Both the position numbers and the translations under genes were made by a program. The notes beneath the pieces are model-generated. The model did not search any database. It was not told the DNA's origin and saw nothing but the letters and a program-made list of their open reading frames with translations. From Luzula sylvatica (Eukaryota; Streptophyta; Magnoliopsida; Poales; Juncaceae): 64,000 bases of DNA. This document shows positions 9,788 to 20,169 of the stretch, in pieces. The first letter of the stretch is position 1; each line of letters opens with the position of its first letter. Location of the stretch: NCBI GenBank assembly GCA_946800325.1, contig OX326960.1, positions 57,124,855 to 57,188,854 of the forward strand, written 5' to 3'.

Positions 9788-12383
9788 ATGGTTTTCACTC
9801 GAGGACGTGCTCATCATGCACTTCGGTCCGAGGAGGATGAGGTCGATGAGAATGAGGTCGAGGAAGCTGCGGATGAGGTTGTACCGCCGGAGGTCGAGAA
9901 AGCTGAGGATGAGCTCGAGGGTGATGTGGATGGGGCCGAGGGTGGTGGGGATGGGGCCGAGGGTGGTGGGGATGGGGCCGAGGGTGATGTGGATGGTGTG
10001 GTGGGTGATGTACCGCCTCGTAAGAAAGGTCGTGGCCCTAATGCCATGACTCGGATTACCGGCTCCACCTTACCTATTATACAGTCCGGTACGACATTCA
10101 TGATTGACCTGCCAGGTATTTATTTGTATATTTGTATTTAATAAAATTTAATTAATTCAATAATTTAATTTATTTAATGCATGTTTTAGGTAACTTTGGG
10201 GCGGATTTGCCTCGTGATCTTAATCGTATCATGAAGGGATACAACGAAGTTGGTTATACGAATTGGGGCACGGATTGGAATGAGAAATTCAAAAAGGCGG
10301 TTTATGCAGATTTCTTGGTATTTTTGTGAATTTCATGCTATTTAATATATATTTATAATTTTTTTATGCGGAATTCTTAATATCTTTTTTGTGACAGAAA
10401 CGTTATCACTTTGCCGAGGGTCAGAACATAGCAGATTGTGAAAAACGCTTGAAATCATGGTGTGGCAAGCTTTGGCGGGATATTACGAGGGAGGCCCGTA
10501 AGGCGGCAACACTAAAATTCGGGGATGACATGCGAACTTGGATCGAGCCTCCGTCAAATGCTGTCCTGAGTACTCCACCAGATTTCTCTACTGCTGCTTG
10601 GACGAACATGGTGCGGAAATGGATGAATAATCCAGAGTGGATGGAGGCATCTGCTCGAAACAAGGCTAACCGCAATGCCGGAGACGTGCGCGGTCATAGC
10701 ACTTCTGGATCGATTTCACTCGCAGCCCACAAAAAAAAAATGGTACATTACTATTTAATATTAATTAATTATTTATTAATATTATATAATTATTTATTAA
10801 TAATATTATAACTTAAAAATAAATTTAATATTATAATTATTAAAATATTATTAATATAATATAATTTTAATTTAATATTATTAATATTATTAATATTTAA
10901 TTATTAATATTATTAATATTATTAATATAATTTAATATTAATATTATTAATAATTATTTATATTATTAATATAATTTAATATTAATATTATTAATATTTA
11001 TTAATAATATTATTAATATAATTTAATATTAAAAATAATTATTAATATTATTAATATAATTTAATATTAATTTATTTGTATATTTGTATTTAATAAATTT
11101 ATTATTATTTAATTATTTATTTATATTATTAATTATTAATTAATATACGATATTACAAATTGTTGTTCTAAATTTTGAAGGAGGAGCGCAATCCAGACGT
11201 TCCCGTCCGATTCTTGGATTTGTTGAAGGTGTCGAAGGTTCGTAAGGGTGGCACTGCTTATATCGATCAGAAGTCCGTCGCAGTAAAGGTATATTTAAAT
11301 TTTCAATTTGCAATCATGTTTGTTATAATCTGACGTGTTGTATTTATGTCACGAAGGAGAATTACGAAGCCGCGATGAAGGAGAAGTACGGTGAAGATTG
11401 GGCGTCTCACGGCGATGATCCAGCTACGTATGTTCAGGTGTCAGGAGGGAGATCGCACGGACGTTTCTATACGATAGATTCTGTGATTGATCCGGCTTTG
11501 GCGTCTACTCCGGTCCCATCGACATGGTCTTCTCCCTCGTGTCAGAACGCGACTTCAGCATGTCGCGATTTGGAAGAAAATGATAGATTCGAGATGTTTA
11601 GGCGGCAAATGGAGGAGGAAAGTCGCAGGCGAGAAGAGGAAATGAATAAAAGGATGGAGGAGGAGCTCAAACGCAATACAGAAGAGACTAGACGTGCGAT
11701 GATGGAGACCATGTATTCCACGTTCTCGCAGTTCACACAGCAGCAGAACATGTTTTGTCCGCGTCCTTTTCTCCAGCAGGTAAGTAGGTATTTCAATTAA
11801 TAATGTTTTTTAAATTTCGGAAGAAAATGATATATATTTATTTTATTCACAAGGGACAGGGTTCGGGATCCGGATCGACGGGATCGGGAGGATTAGGAGG
11901 TTTGGACGGATCTCAGCAGAATATGTTCTTTCCTCGTCAATTTTGGCCACAGGTAAAAAATTATATGTACAATAAGAAAAAATATAATTTATTTTCATGT
12001 ATCTTACTTTTTATGTACAAATGTTTGGAAAAGGGCTCGGGGTTCGGCATGGGATCAGGAGGTCAAGGAGGTTACGATGGTTTTCAGAATCCCGGCGTGT
12101 TCTCGTCTCCTCCCCTCCAGAATTCAGGTTCGGATTTTCAGAATGTACTGCGGTCTCCTTTCCCACAGATGTTCATGGCGAATATGTCGCAGCAGAATCA
12201 GGACACATCGACCCGACCATCGAATGTATGTATATGTTAAATAAAATATATATAATTATTATAGTAGTATAGTTTCATATAACAATTCATTAAATTCAGG
12301 AGACATCGCCCCGACCGGCGAATTTTGGTCCGGCAAATAATTTTCTTGGAGGTTTCGATGGTGATAATTTGAATCAGAATTAG
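9788..12383 (+). CDS. CACTA second ORF, TNPA-like (Ptta/En/Spm plant transposase)
   Basis: Eight exons can be joined at GT-AG sites in consistent phase: 9788-10115, 10190-10317, 10398-10742, 11181-11288, 11357-11779, 11854-11952, 12034-12225 and 12300-12383. They give about 568 aa. The N-terminus is acidic with a repeated GDGAEG-type block. The middle has the plant transposase signature (YHFAEGQ ... CEKRLKSWCGKLWRDI, then WTNMVRKWMNNPEW). Next come EKYGEDWASHGDDPATYVQ and a charged coiled coil rich in E/R/M (about residues 370-410). The C-terminus is Gly/Ser/Gln/Phe-rich. In En/Spm elements this protein binds the subterminal repeats. No stop or frameshift was found, unlike the broken TNP2 upstream. 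Exon 1 could start further upstream. Confidence 0.8.
10743..11180 (+). repeat. AT-only intron of the TNPA-like gene
   Basis: The intron is built almost entirely of TTAATATTATTAATATAATT permutations, a degenerate AT microsatellite. It separates exons 3 and 4 of the TNPA-like ORF without disturbing phase. Confidence 0.7.
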
Positions 12384-12539
12384 AGAGAGTTTATTTGACT
12401 GTTGTATTTGGATTGTTGTATTTGTGGATTGTCGTATTCGGATTGTTGTCTTTGTGGATTGTGGTTTCATTTTCTGGATTGTTGTATTTGTGGTTTGTCG
12501 TTGCTTATTTAGATTGTTTGTATTTGTTTAATTGTCGTG

Positions 12540-13180
12540 GGTTTATTATAATTATTAAAAATTATTATTAATATAAATTTAATATTATTTAATTATTTAT
12601 TTAATATTTATATATTATTAATATTAAAATATTAATATTACAAATTTAATATTATTTAATATTATTAATACAAATTTAATATAATTTAATTATTTATTAA
12701 TATTATAATTATTAAAATAAATTTATTATTATTTAATTATTTATATTAATATTAATTATATAAATTTAATATTATTTAATTAATTATTTATATTATTAAT
12801 ATTAAAATTACGAATTTAATATAATTTAATTATTTATTAATATTATAAATATTAAAATAAATTTATTATTATATTAATTATATAAATTTAATATTATTTA
12901 ATTAATTATTTATATTATTAATATTAAAATATTAATATTATTTAATTATTTATTTATATATTATTAATATAATTTAATTATTTATTAATATTATAATTAT
13001 TAAAATAAATTTAGTAATAATTTAATTATTTATTAATATTATAATTATTAAAATAAATTTAGTAATAATTTAATTTTATATTAATTATATTATATTATTT
13101 AATTATTTATTTTTATTATTAATATTAAAATATTAATATTACAAAATTAATATTATTTAATTATTTATTTATTTATTTAT
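12540..13180. repeat. AT-only tract before CACTA right end
   Basis: About 640 bp of A/T made of repeated phrases such as AATTTAATATTATTTAATTA and TTATTAATATTATAATTATT. It is the same kind of sequence as the intron at 10743-11180. No coding potential. Confidence 0.7.
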
Positions 13181-13189
13181 CCGTATGCT

Positions 13190-13429
13190 GATGTCACCTT
13201 TTCTGCGACGGCCCGCCGGAGAAGGTTTCTGCGACGGCCCGCCGGAGAAGGAACAACCGTCGGAAAATGTGACATCAGCGACGGCCCGTCGGAAAAAGTG
13301 ACATTAGCGACGCCCCTTTCAGCGACGGGCAATCAACGACGGGATGCCGTCGGTAAAACTTTCAGCGACGGGTTATGGGAGTATCAGCGACGGTTTTTAC
13401 CGTCGCTGATGCGCACATCTGTTGTAGTG
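13190..13429. repeat. Right subterminal repeats and TIR of outer CACTA
   Basis: Repeated GCGACGGCCCGCCGGAGAA and CAGCGACGG(G/T) units in both orientations fill the last 240 bp, ending in a short hairpin (CAGCGACGGT/ACCGTCGCTG) and the terminus CATCTGTTGTAGTG. The motif differs from the GGGTCGGCCCGCCCC repeats of the nested element, so each element has its own presumed TNPA-type binding code. Confidence 0.75.
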
Positions 13430-14656
13430 ATAGGTGCTATGGCATTCCCGAATGCTCAGCAGGGATGATTCTCCCCTTCTTTGGTGTATTATTTGGAGGA
13501 TTTCGATAAATGCGGACTTATGCATGGGGTGCAGCCGTACTTGGTTACATGTATAAATCGTTGGGAACTGCATGCAAGGTCGGCGCCAAGCGAGCTTATG
13601 GTTGGTATTCACTTGTGCAGGTATAATATATTTTTCTTTCGTCCGATTTTTATTCATTCTTCTTACCACTTTTTTATTGTGTCAATTTTGATAGGTTTGG
13701 GCTTGGTTCCATTTTGGTATTGGTTCGCCTGATATGACATTTGCTGGGTCAATCAACGGGACTCCGTTAATGAATTATTATATTGGTGCGCGGACATTTG
13801 CTGGGTCAAACAAAGGAACGGATGTGAAGTATTATATCGACCAGTTGGATCAGCTCACGAGTCAGAAGGTATTTATTTATTTATTAAATAACCCTTACCT
13901 TTGATCTTAATTAGTTATTAAATAAACCTTAATTTTGATCTTCGTAGGTCGTATGGACTCCATACACACATGATTTCACACGTTTCCTGCCACAAGAGTG
14001 TTTTGTGGCTTCTCATCTCTGGCTCGCGAAGGTACCGCTCATATTTGGCACTATTGTCGAGATGCACCCATCCGATAGGGTCCTTATGCAGTTCGGATTA
14101 TGGCAGCACATCCCTCAGAACCCTATTATGGCTCGACGTGGAAACCTTACTAGTGTTCAGATTGCTCCGTTCTTGGAAATGTGGGAAACTAGACATGAGC
14201 GTCTTGTGCAGGAGGATGCCACGGTATTGAATGGCCAATTCACTCGGGAGGTATGATTTTTATTAATAATTATATTACACATTTGTAAGATGTTAAATTT
14301 TGCAACTTGTACAGGATTATATGGCTTGGTTTTGGAGAATTACACGACGGTGGATTTTGAACTTCATTGATCCACCTAACGCGAGGTTTCGAGCTAGTGG
14401 ACCGGTCTTGCGATCCATGGTATGATAAAAATTATTTCTATATTATATTTATATTTTATTTAACTTTACTAACTTTCAGGTGGAGGAGCTACGTTTAGAC
14501 ATCCATCGAGCTAGACAGAATTCGACTTGTAGCCGTAATTGTTCTGCCGGACTCACGTTGGATCATATGGCCAATAGGATGTATTTGCTACTCGAGACAT
14601 TGTCTTTGAATAACGAATATGGCAATGTTCCTAATCCGCCTTCACCACCGAGTTGA
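13430..14656 (+). pseudogene. Plant mobile domain (PMD) gene, 3' part, truncated
   Basis: Exons at 13430-13620, 13695-13868, 13948-14250, 14315-14419 and 14480-14656 join in phase. They encode PMD-family sequence (aminotransferase-like plant mobile domain, MAIN/MAIL1 type): VYYLEDFDKCG, GYMYKSLGTACKVG, VWAWFHFGIG, then WTPYTHDFTRFLPQECF. The gene has no 5' half and begins directly at the CACTA right terminus. Two lesions are visible in the first exon. An in-frame TGA (near 13463) stands where the second copy has Arg. A frameshift after DFDKCG (near 13519) disrupts the Y-x-W-G block. Downstream exons are open to a normal stop. The second PMD copy at 33.96 kb retains the N-terminal half. Confidence 0.8.
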
Positions 14657-15290
14657 ACCCATGGAACGAGGTATTCCAGCCACCTTACTCGGATTACGTA
14701 TGTACATCTCGCCCTCAGTATGGTGATGGTGGAGCCTGTTCTTCTCGGAACCAGTACGAGTTCTTCGACTCCACTCAGAATGCTCCGAGAGATGATAGTT
14801 AGATTTTGTTTTCTTGTGAGAGAGTTGATGGATTTTGTTCATGCTCCGAGAGTTGATGGATTTTGTTTTGTTTGTTTGATGTGGTTTGTTGGTTTGTTTG
14901 TTTGATGTTTTCATGTGTTTGTTTGTTTGATGTTTCCATGTTAGTTTTACTTTTAGTTTTAGTTTCACTTTTGAAAATGAAATTGAAAATAACCAAATTA
15001 TATGAAATAACCAAATTAAAAAACTTACTACAATCTACTTATACAATAACCAAACTACATGATACAAACCACATGATACAAACCACATGATTGAACCATC
15101 CCCATGATTGCAATAACCAAACTATAATATTCAATTATTCATTATTTATTTTTGCAATAAATATATCATATATATTATTTTCTTTTATATAACTACAACT
15201 ATACTCACATAAAATATAAACAACATAAACTATTATCATCATTTACTTAACTATTAAATATAATTAAAACAACAGAAAAAATAATACCCT
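14657..15290. other. Gene-free AT-rich stretch
   Basis: Contains GTTTGTTTGATGT-type repeats (14860-14960) and then a run of ATACAAACCACATGAT repeats (15050-15090). No convincing open reading frame, RNA gene or transposon terminus was seen. Confidence 0.6.
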
Positions 15291-15294
15291 GAAT

Positions 15295-15445
15295 TTTGGC
15301 GGAATTACGAATTCCGCCAATTACAAAACATAATTATCTCCTCCTGAACAGAATTAATCTTCAATTTAACAAATTAAAAATGGCGGAGTTACAAACTCCG
15401 CCATTTTTAAAGTTTGGCGGAGTTACAAACTCCGCCATTGTCTAT
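15295..15445. repeat. Three short perfect hairpins, GGCGGA...TCCGCC
   Basis: TGGCGGAATTACGAATTCCGCCA (near 15298) and two copies of the TGGCGGAGTTACAAACTCCGCCA form (near 15379 and 15415) are self-complementary. Arms are about 8-10 bp with loops of a few bases. The second and third copies are 36 bp apart. They stand out sharply in GC content from the AT-rich surroundings. Confidence 0.8.
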
Positions 15446-15525
15446 TTCCGGAATTACGTTCTAGGCGTGTGTATTTTCGGAATTATTTTTAAAAACCTGT
15501 GTATAAACAGTAATCTACCACTTAT

Positions 15526-15890
15526 AAATTGGGCTCAGAAGAAAATTCCAGCAGAACTAGGGTGGTATTGCGCGGATTCGTTGTAAAAAAAAATATTCCT
15601 ACTTTCTCCTGATTTTTATGTTTTGGTTTTGGATGAGTATTAAGAAAATTGGGTAGAAAAAAACAATATATACTTTCTTTTATAATTTTCATTAATGTAG
15701 GGGCAATTTTGTAAATTTGAGTTTTCTTGGAAATTTGCAGGAAGTAATCTGTGCTGGAGTCGGAAGAGACGGCATTGGGATCGTTGCACTCGTAAGGAAG
15801 AGGAGGGGCATTTACTTGACCAAATATTATCCCATCGAAAACCTGAAAATTTCTAAGGAATCCTTGTAAAATCCGAAATATGTACCCTAT
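15526..15890 (+). mobile_element. Fragment of the Helitron-like family seen at 20.45-24.97 kb
   Basis: This stretch matches, nearly base for base over long runs, the sequence at 20452-20596 joined directly to 24386-24510 (AAATTGGGCTCAGAAGAAAA, CAGCAGAACTAGGG, TCGTTGCACTCGTAAGGAAG, ATCCTTGTAAAATCC). It therefore shows the uninterrupted version of the site that in the other copy carries a 3.8 kb insertion. It breaks off near 15890. Confidence 0.7.
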
Positions 15891-16429
15891 TTTTTTTTTT
15901 GAGGGAATTCAAGGAAGGTTCAAATGTCCTTCTCTTGAAATAATATAAATAAAGAAAAGTTGTTATTCTTTTACATGGTTTTGGTCCCAGCCCCTTTCTC
16001 TTACGGTTCACATCTTTCTCCTGCGCCACTTCCATTTGAAAAAAGTACACTTTTGTTACATAAACTTGTCCAAAATTTTCAACTTACCCCACTACTAAAA
16101 TCTGCACTTTTTTACCCCCTGAACTTTCAAAATTTGTGCAACGTATCCCTTCCATCAGTTAACTGCCTAATCATCAGTTAACTGCTGAGGTGGCACTGTG
16201 ACGTGATATATGTTTAGATTATTTTGAAGCATTACATGACAAATTGAATAAAAAATAAAATCTATTTAAACTCAAACTCATTAACCAAAATAATTAAATC
16301 CAATAACCATTAATAAAACTTAATAATAAAAAAGTAATCCAAATCCAAATCCAAACCCAAACTCATCTCTCTCTTTCTCTCTCAACAGCAGCCATAGTAT
16401 TATCCCATCATAATATGCACGTATAAGAA
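15891..16429. other. Gene-free stretch between repeat fragment and CTNNBL1 fragment
   Basis: AT-rich DNA with a short CATCAGTTAACTGC duplication (16150-16190) and a TCTCTCTCTTTCTCTCTC tract (16363-16383). No coding signal. Confidence 0.5.
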
Positions 16430-16858
16430 AAACTCTTTACAAATAAACTCGACCCCTTCAGATTTCATTAATTTCTTTTTATTCGTCATTGGCATCAACA
16501 AACAACACAAACAATCGAACAAGTTCTCTAACAGTTCCTCTTCGTCAGAGGTTTTTTTATCCTTCGATTTGTACATCGCAACTGCTTGCATAACGGCATC
16601 TACATCGTTGATTTGGCCTAATCGTTTTTTATTCGAGGGACTGTTTTGCAATAATATCGCGAGAATTTCAAAGGCGTATTGTTTATTCGCGTCAAATTCG
16701 CGGATCTTGATTCGGCCGAGAAGATATCTAAGGACTTTCGCTCGTTCGCAAACCAGATCGGCCAAGGATGGCTTGATTTCGAGATTTTCTTTAAGGCGAC
16801 GCTCGAAGGAGATTACAAGCTTCTTCGCAGCACGTAGATCCAACGGTTCCGTAGGCAC
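16430..16858 (-). pseudogene. CTNNBL1 (beta-catenin-like protein 1) fragment, intron-free
   Basis: The minus-strand frame encodes PTEPLDLRAAKKLVISFERR, then KVLRYLLGRIKIREFDANKQ, AFEILAILLQNSPSNKKRLG, DAVMQAVAMYKSKDKKTSDE and ENLFDCLCCLLMP. This is clearly plant CTNNBL1, a spliceosome-associated armadillo-repeat nuclear protein. More than a hundred residues that normally lie between the FERRLKENLE and LADLVCE segments are missing. Homology stops after KSEGVEF. No introns interrupt it. It is thus an internally deleted, truncated copy, probably from reverse-transcribed RNA or transposon capture. It adjoins an LTR relic on its 5' side. It is a pseudogene or chimeric fragment. Confidence 0.8.
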
Positions 16859-16869
16859 GCCAAATTCAG

Positions 16870-17535
16870 GAAAAATACCATCGTGCGTTATGACGGACCA
16901 TATGGTGCGTTATGACGCTAGAATGCGTATTTTGTCCAGAAATTTTTGGACATCGTGTGTCATTACGGACCATATGGTGCGTCATGACGCACTGTGTGAA
17001 AAAGCAATTTTCTGGCAGTTTTTGGTACACACAGTTTGGTGTGTCTAAAACGTACCTTTTGGGTGTCCTTATCCTATTTAGTATAAATAGGATAATTCTC
17101 TCTCTCTCTCTTGTATAGTTGATTTGTGTCCAGATCATTCTATTTTGGAGAGATACTTTTTCATAGAGTGAAAGGGTGTGAAGAAACAGAGAAACGAGAA
17201 AAGGAATTTTTCTCGGTTTAGAGAATCAATTCAATCAAGCAATTTTACCGGTATATCGTCTAGACAGGTATATCTGTAACCGAGGTGCTACGACTCACGG
17301 TGGATACGCGTAGAGGAGCGACACTTGTGGCTCTTCGTTGTGATCAAACCGAATGAGCGAAAACTGTCAACGAAGCGGTGAGAGACGTGTGGGTGTGGGA
17401 CGCGCATTTTGTCACCAACGTGACTAGGAGAAAGGAGGATAAGCGATCAACCCTTCGAGCATGATCAATTTCACGCCGGTAATTGACTATCCTACTTTGC
17501 ATCGTACTCTCGATAATGAAATTTTTCTTTAATAA
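16870..17535 (+). mobile_element. Decayed LTR, same family as the 8 kb solo LTR
   Basis: It shares with the reverse complement of 7979-8953 a TATA-type segment (TAGTATAAATAGGATAATTC), then GGTGGATACGCGTAGAGGAG, GTGTGGGACGCGC, CACCAACGTGAC, GCGATCAACCCTTCG and TTTGCATCGTACTCTCGA in the same order. Its upstream part has a repeated near-palindrome, GACGGACCATATGGTGCGT, at 16893 and 16966. Neither a clean TG start nor a TSD was found. Right boundary approximate. Confidence 0.65.
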
Positions 17536-17836
17536 TTCTCATGTTATAATTAATAAAATCTCACCTTGAGAATATGTGGTTACTGAATTTCTTACAATTT
17601 GATAGATTAAAGATGCAATACTAATTCAACTTGATTAGATGTATAATTTATTTTTCTTTAGTGAAACTTCGTGTCCTTACTAGTGTGCTGAAATGTATAT
17701 TGTAATCTATCTAATTAATAGTTGCACATGATCAAATTACCAACAATATATATCCAATTACTACAATAGGGTAAAACAGAGAAATTAACAGTCTTTTGGT
17801 ACTTGAGCCATCAAGTTGAAAATTTGCAAACCATAT
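17536..17836. other. AT-rich spacer, 3' side of the UGT gene
   Basis: No open frame. It probably includes the 3' UTR and polyadenylation region of the minus-strand glycosyltransferase gene. Confidence 0.5.
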
Positions 17837-19360
17837 TTAAGAACTTCTTAGTAGAAACCGGATCAAACAATCCAAATCTTCATTCGAAGACTCGTCTTGC
17901 TTTATTGCTGTCTCGGCTCTCTCCTTCCACATATTTGCCTTCGATCTCATATCCTCACCTTTCTCTCCTTCCATGGCTTCCCTCACAAGCCCTTTAACCT
18001 CATCTCTCCTTACATTTGCATCAATCTCGGAACCTATCCCCCAATTGGTGCATACAAATCGACAATTCGTAGGCTGCTCGGCAAAAAACGGCCAAGAAAT
18101 CATAGGCACGCCACCACATATGCTCTCCAGTGTCGAATTCCATCCACTATGAGTCAGAAAAACCCCAATTGAGGGGTGCAAAAGCACCTTCTCTTGTGGA
18201 CACCAATTTGTCAAAACACCTCTATCTTTAATTTCTGTTATGAACTCCTCAGGTAGTATCGCATTTTTCCCCGAAACAATATCGAGCCTGATGATCCATA
18301 AAAATGGTTTCTTACTGTTGGCTAGTCCCCACGCAAATTCAATTAGGTGTTCAGCTGTCATGACAGTTATACTGCCAAAATTTACGTACACAACCGAACA
18401 CGGCTTGTGTTTGTCTAGCCAGTCTAAACATGTAGTATCTTCTTTCCATAGACTCGATCCAATCGAGTCTAACTCACTAGGGTTCAACTTGTTTACAACC
18501 AATGAAAGGGGTCCTATCGCGTATAAATGAGGGAATTTTTCTCTAAGAGCACTAAGTACCTCGTGTTCTAGAGAATCATACGTGTTCAGTATGAGTCCTT
18601 TAGCATTTAAAGCATTTTGTGCCTCACCACCTTCAAAATTTAGCAAGATATCATCCCGGTTAGTTGTTCGGATAAAACTCGGTATGTCCTTCAGTCGAAT
18701 GTTTGACATGCCAGGTATCCAGTCGATCAGCGTGTCAAGATATCCATTTGTTAGATAGCTTTCATCTATTTGAGATTCAAGATAAATTACATCAACAAAT
18801 ATTTCATATTTTCTAGTTTTCATCCAAAAAAATGATTAAAACTATTTGAAACCTTTGAGAGGAGTATAGCCTCGTTGAATAAGCTCGGCAAAGTGAAGGT
18901 ATCCGTTGAAACCGCAAGCGCTAGTAGTCCAAAAGACTAGGGCAAGGATGCCCAATTCCTCCGCAATTCTTTGAGCGAAACTCATAACTCCATCGGCGAT
19001 TACGCAACTAACTGGAGGTCCATCCGTGCAATTGTTTAACTTAATCAACAAATCTCTGAATGGACCAGCACTGTTTCTTGTAGTAGAGATGCACAGCTTA
19101 GCAATGTCTTGTGTCACGTCGCCACCATCGGATGGCGGTAGACCATCAGGTATGCATTCGAATTTGAAGTCTTCGAGTCCGTTAAGAGAATTCGGCCCGT
19201 TAGCCCGAAGAAAACGCTTGTGGTTGTATTCAGAGTTTACAAAAGTGATGTAGAAACCTTTTGAGTGAAGAACTTTTGCTAGTTGGAGCATGGGGGTTAC
19301 ATGTCCTTGAGCTGGTTGTGGAATTAGAACTGCATGAGGTCTTGTAGAAGAAGAAGCCAT
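17837..19360 (-). CDS. UDP-glycosyltransferase, UGT85-type
   Basis: Two exons, 18853-19360 and 17837-18765, join across an 87-bp GT-AG intron (GTTTCA...AAATAG) after TPLK and restore DESYLTNGYLD, giving 478 aa, a normal family length. The protein transfers a sugar from UDP-sugar to a small acceptor in the cytosol. Visible landmarks are His20 (QPAQGHVTPM) and Asp123 (VIADGVMSF), the usual catalytic pair. The 44-residue PSPG box runs from W357 (WCPQEKVLLHP) through HSGWNSTLESICGGVP to a final Gln400 in PFFAEQ. Gln there is typical of UDP-glucose users. UGT85 members glucosylate cyanohydrins, terpenols, cytokinins and flavonoids; the acceptor cannot be read from sequence. Both the UGT85 assignment and the intron fit the family. 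No lesion was seen. A MITE sits about 90 bp upstream of the ATG. Confidence 0.92.
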
Positions 19361-19448
19361 TTTGTTGGATCTCTCTTTCTCGTGTCGATTGTATTGATAA
19401 TTTTAGATGGGTTTAGATGTAATGTTGCCCACATGATGCAAAAATTTT

Positions 19449-19692
19449 AGGGTAATTATATCCTACCCCTCATTTCCCTCCCACATCTCATCTATATCAC
19501 CAATTAACCATTAATTGGTAATTAAGTAATAATGTAATTAACAAAAGTACATTCGATTAATAGTTAATTAATCCGGATTAACCATTAATTAACTGTTACT
19601 AATTATTTAATATTAAAAATGCATCCGATTAACTATTAATTAGTGGATAGAGGGTGAGTGGGGGAAATGGAGGGGGTACAGTAAATGCCCTC
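19449..19692. mobile_element. MITE, GCCCCCTCATTTCCC family, copy 1
   Basis: The ends AGGGTAATTATATCCTACCC and, in reverse complement, GAGGGCATTTACTGTACCCC are imperfect inverted repeats. They continue inward with TCATTTCCC-type sequence. A 7-bp direct repeat AAATTTT flanks it. The interior is AT-rich with TTAATTAACCATTAATTGG phrases. It lies in the 5' flank of the UGT gene, so it may overlap promoter sequence. Confidence 0.6.
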
Positions 19693-19867
19693 AAATTTTT
19701 ATTATAATAAGGATAAAATTTCTAAAGATAAGAGATGTGTGGCCTACGGGCTAATAAATTTCAAAAAAAAGAAAAAAGATAAGAGATGTGCAATCTGTGT
19801 TGAAAAATCTAGCACGAGTGGATGTCTTATTCAGATGGCATGACAAGAGAAATTCAGTGAGTACTAC

Positions 19868-20140
19868 GATAGTCAGTCATTCGGGATACGGTAATAATAC
19901 GATACGAAATACGTTCGTGTATAATTCGGATAATGCATTTTTTAATACGGCAAAAAATTCGGACCTAAAAGACGTTAACGTGTAATTTTCATATTCGTAT
20001 AGTTTCGTGTATAATACGATTTTTATTAAAAATTCGGTTAAAAAAATTCGGCAAAATATATTATCGCGAAGTTCACGTATTTTAAAAAATTTGTATAATT
20101 TGTGTATTATACGCGAACTATTCGCGAATTGACTAACTTA
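19868..20140. mobile_element. Short TIR element flanked by 9-bp GAGTACTAC repeats
   Basis: GAGTACTAC occurs at 19859-19867 and 20141-20149. The enclosed 273 bp has inverted ends around TAGTCAGTCATTCG and, reversed, TAGTCAATTCGCG, and an interior rich in TTCGTGTATAATACG phrases. A 9-bp duplication suits a Mutator-type insertion. The outermost 2-5 bases of the TIRs do not align well, so the assignment is tentative. Confidence 0.55.
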
Positions 20141-20169
20141 GAGTACTACTACACGTTCACATATAAATT

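Larger units (their letters stand above)
3722..13429 (+). mobile_element. 5'-truncated CACTA (En/Spm) transposon, right end intact
   Basis: The right terminus at 13429 reads, in reverse complement, CACTACAACAGATG, and is preceded by GC-rich subterminal repeats; this is the CACTA signature. Inside, on the plus strand, are the 3' exons of a TNP2-type transposase (DUF4218 then DUF4216) and a multi-exon TNPA-like second ORF, in normal CACTA order. The left terminus and the catalytic part of TNP2 are missing. Recognisable sequence starts at a splice-acceptor-like TTTTCAG near 3721. Two later insertions interrupt it: a second CACTA element (3950-7241) and a solo LTR (7979-8953). The triplet after the right end is ATA; its partner cannot be tested because the left end is lost. 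The left coordinate is approximate. Confidence 0.8.

Noticed and set aside
9814..10101. Minus-strand frame rich in Ser/Pro opposite the TNPA-like exon 1
   Set aside because: It is the shadow of the acidic/Gly-rich repeat in the plus-strand exon, with no independent support.
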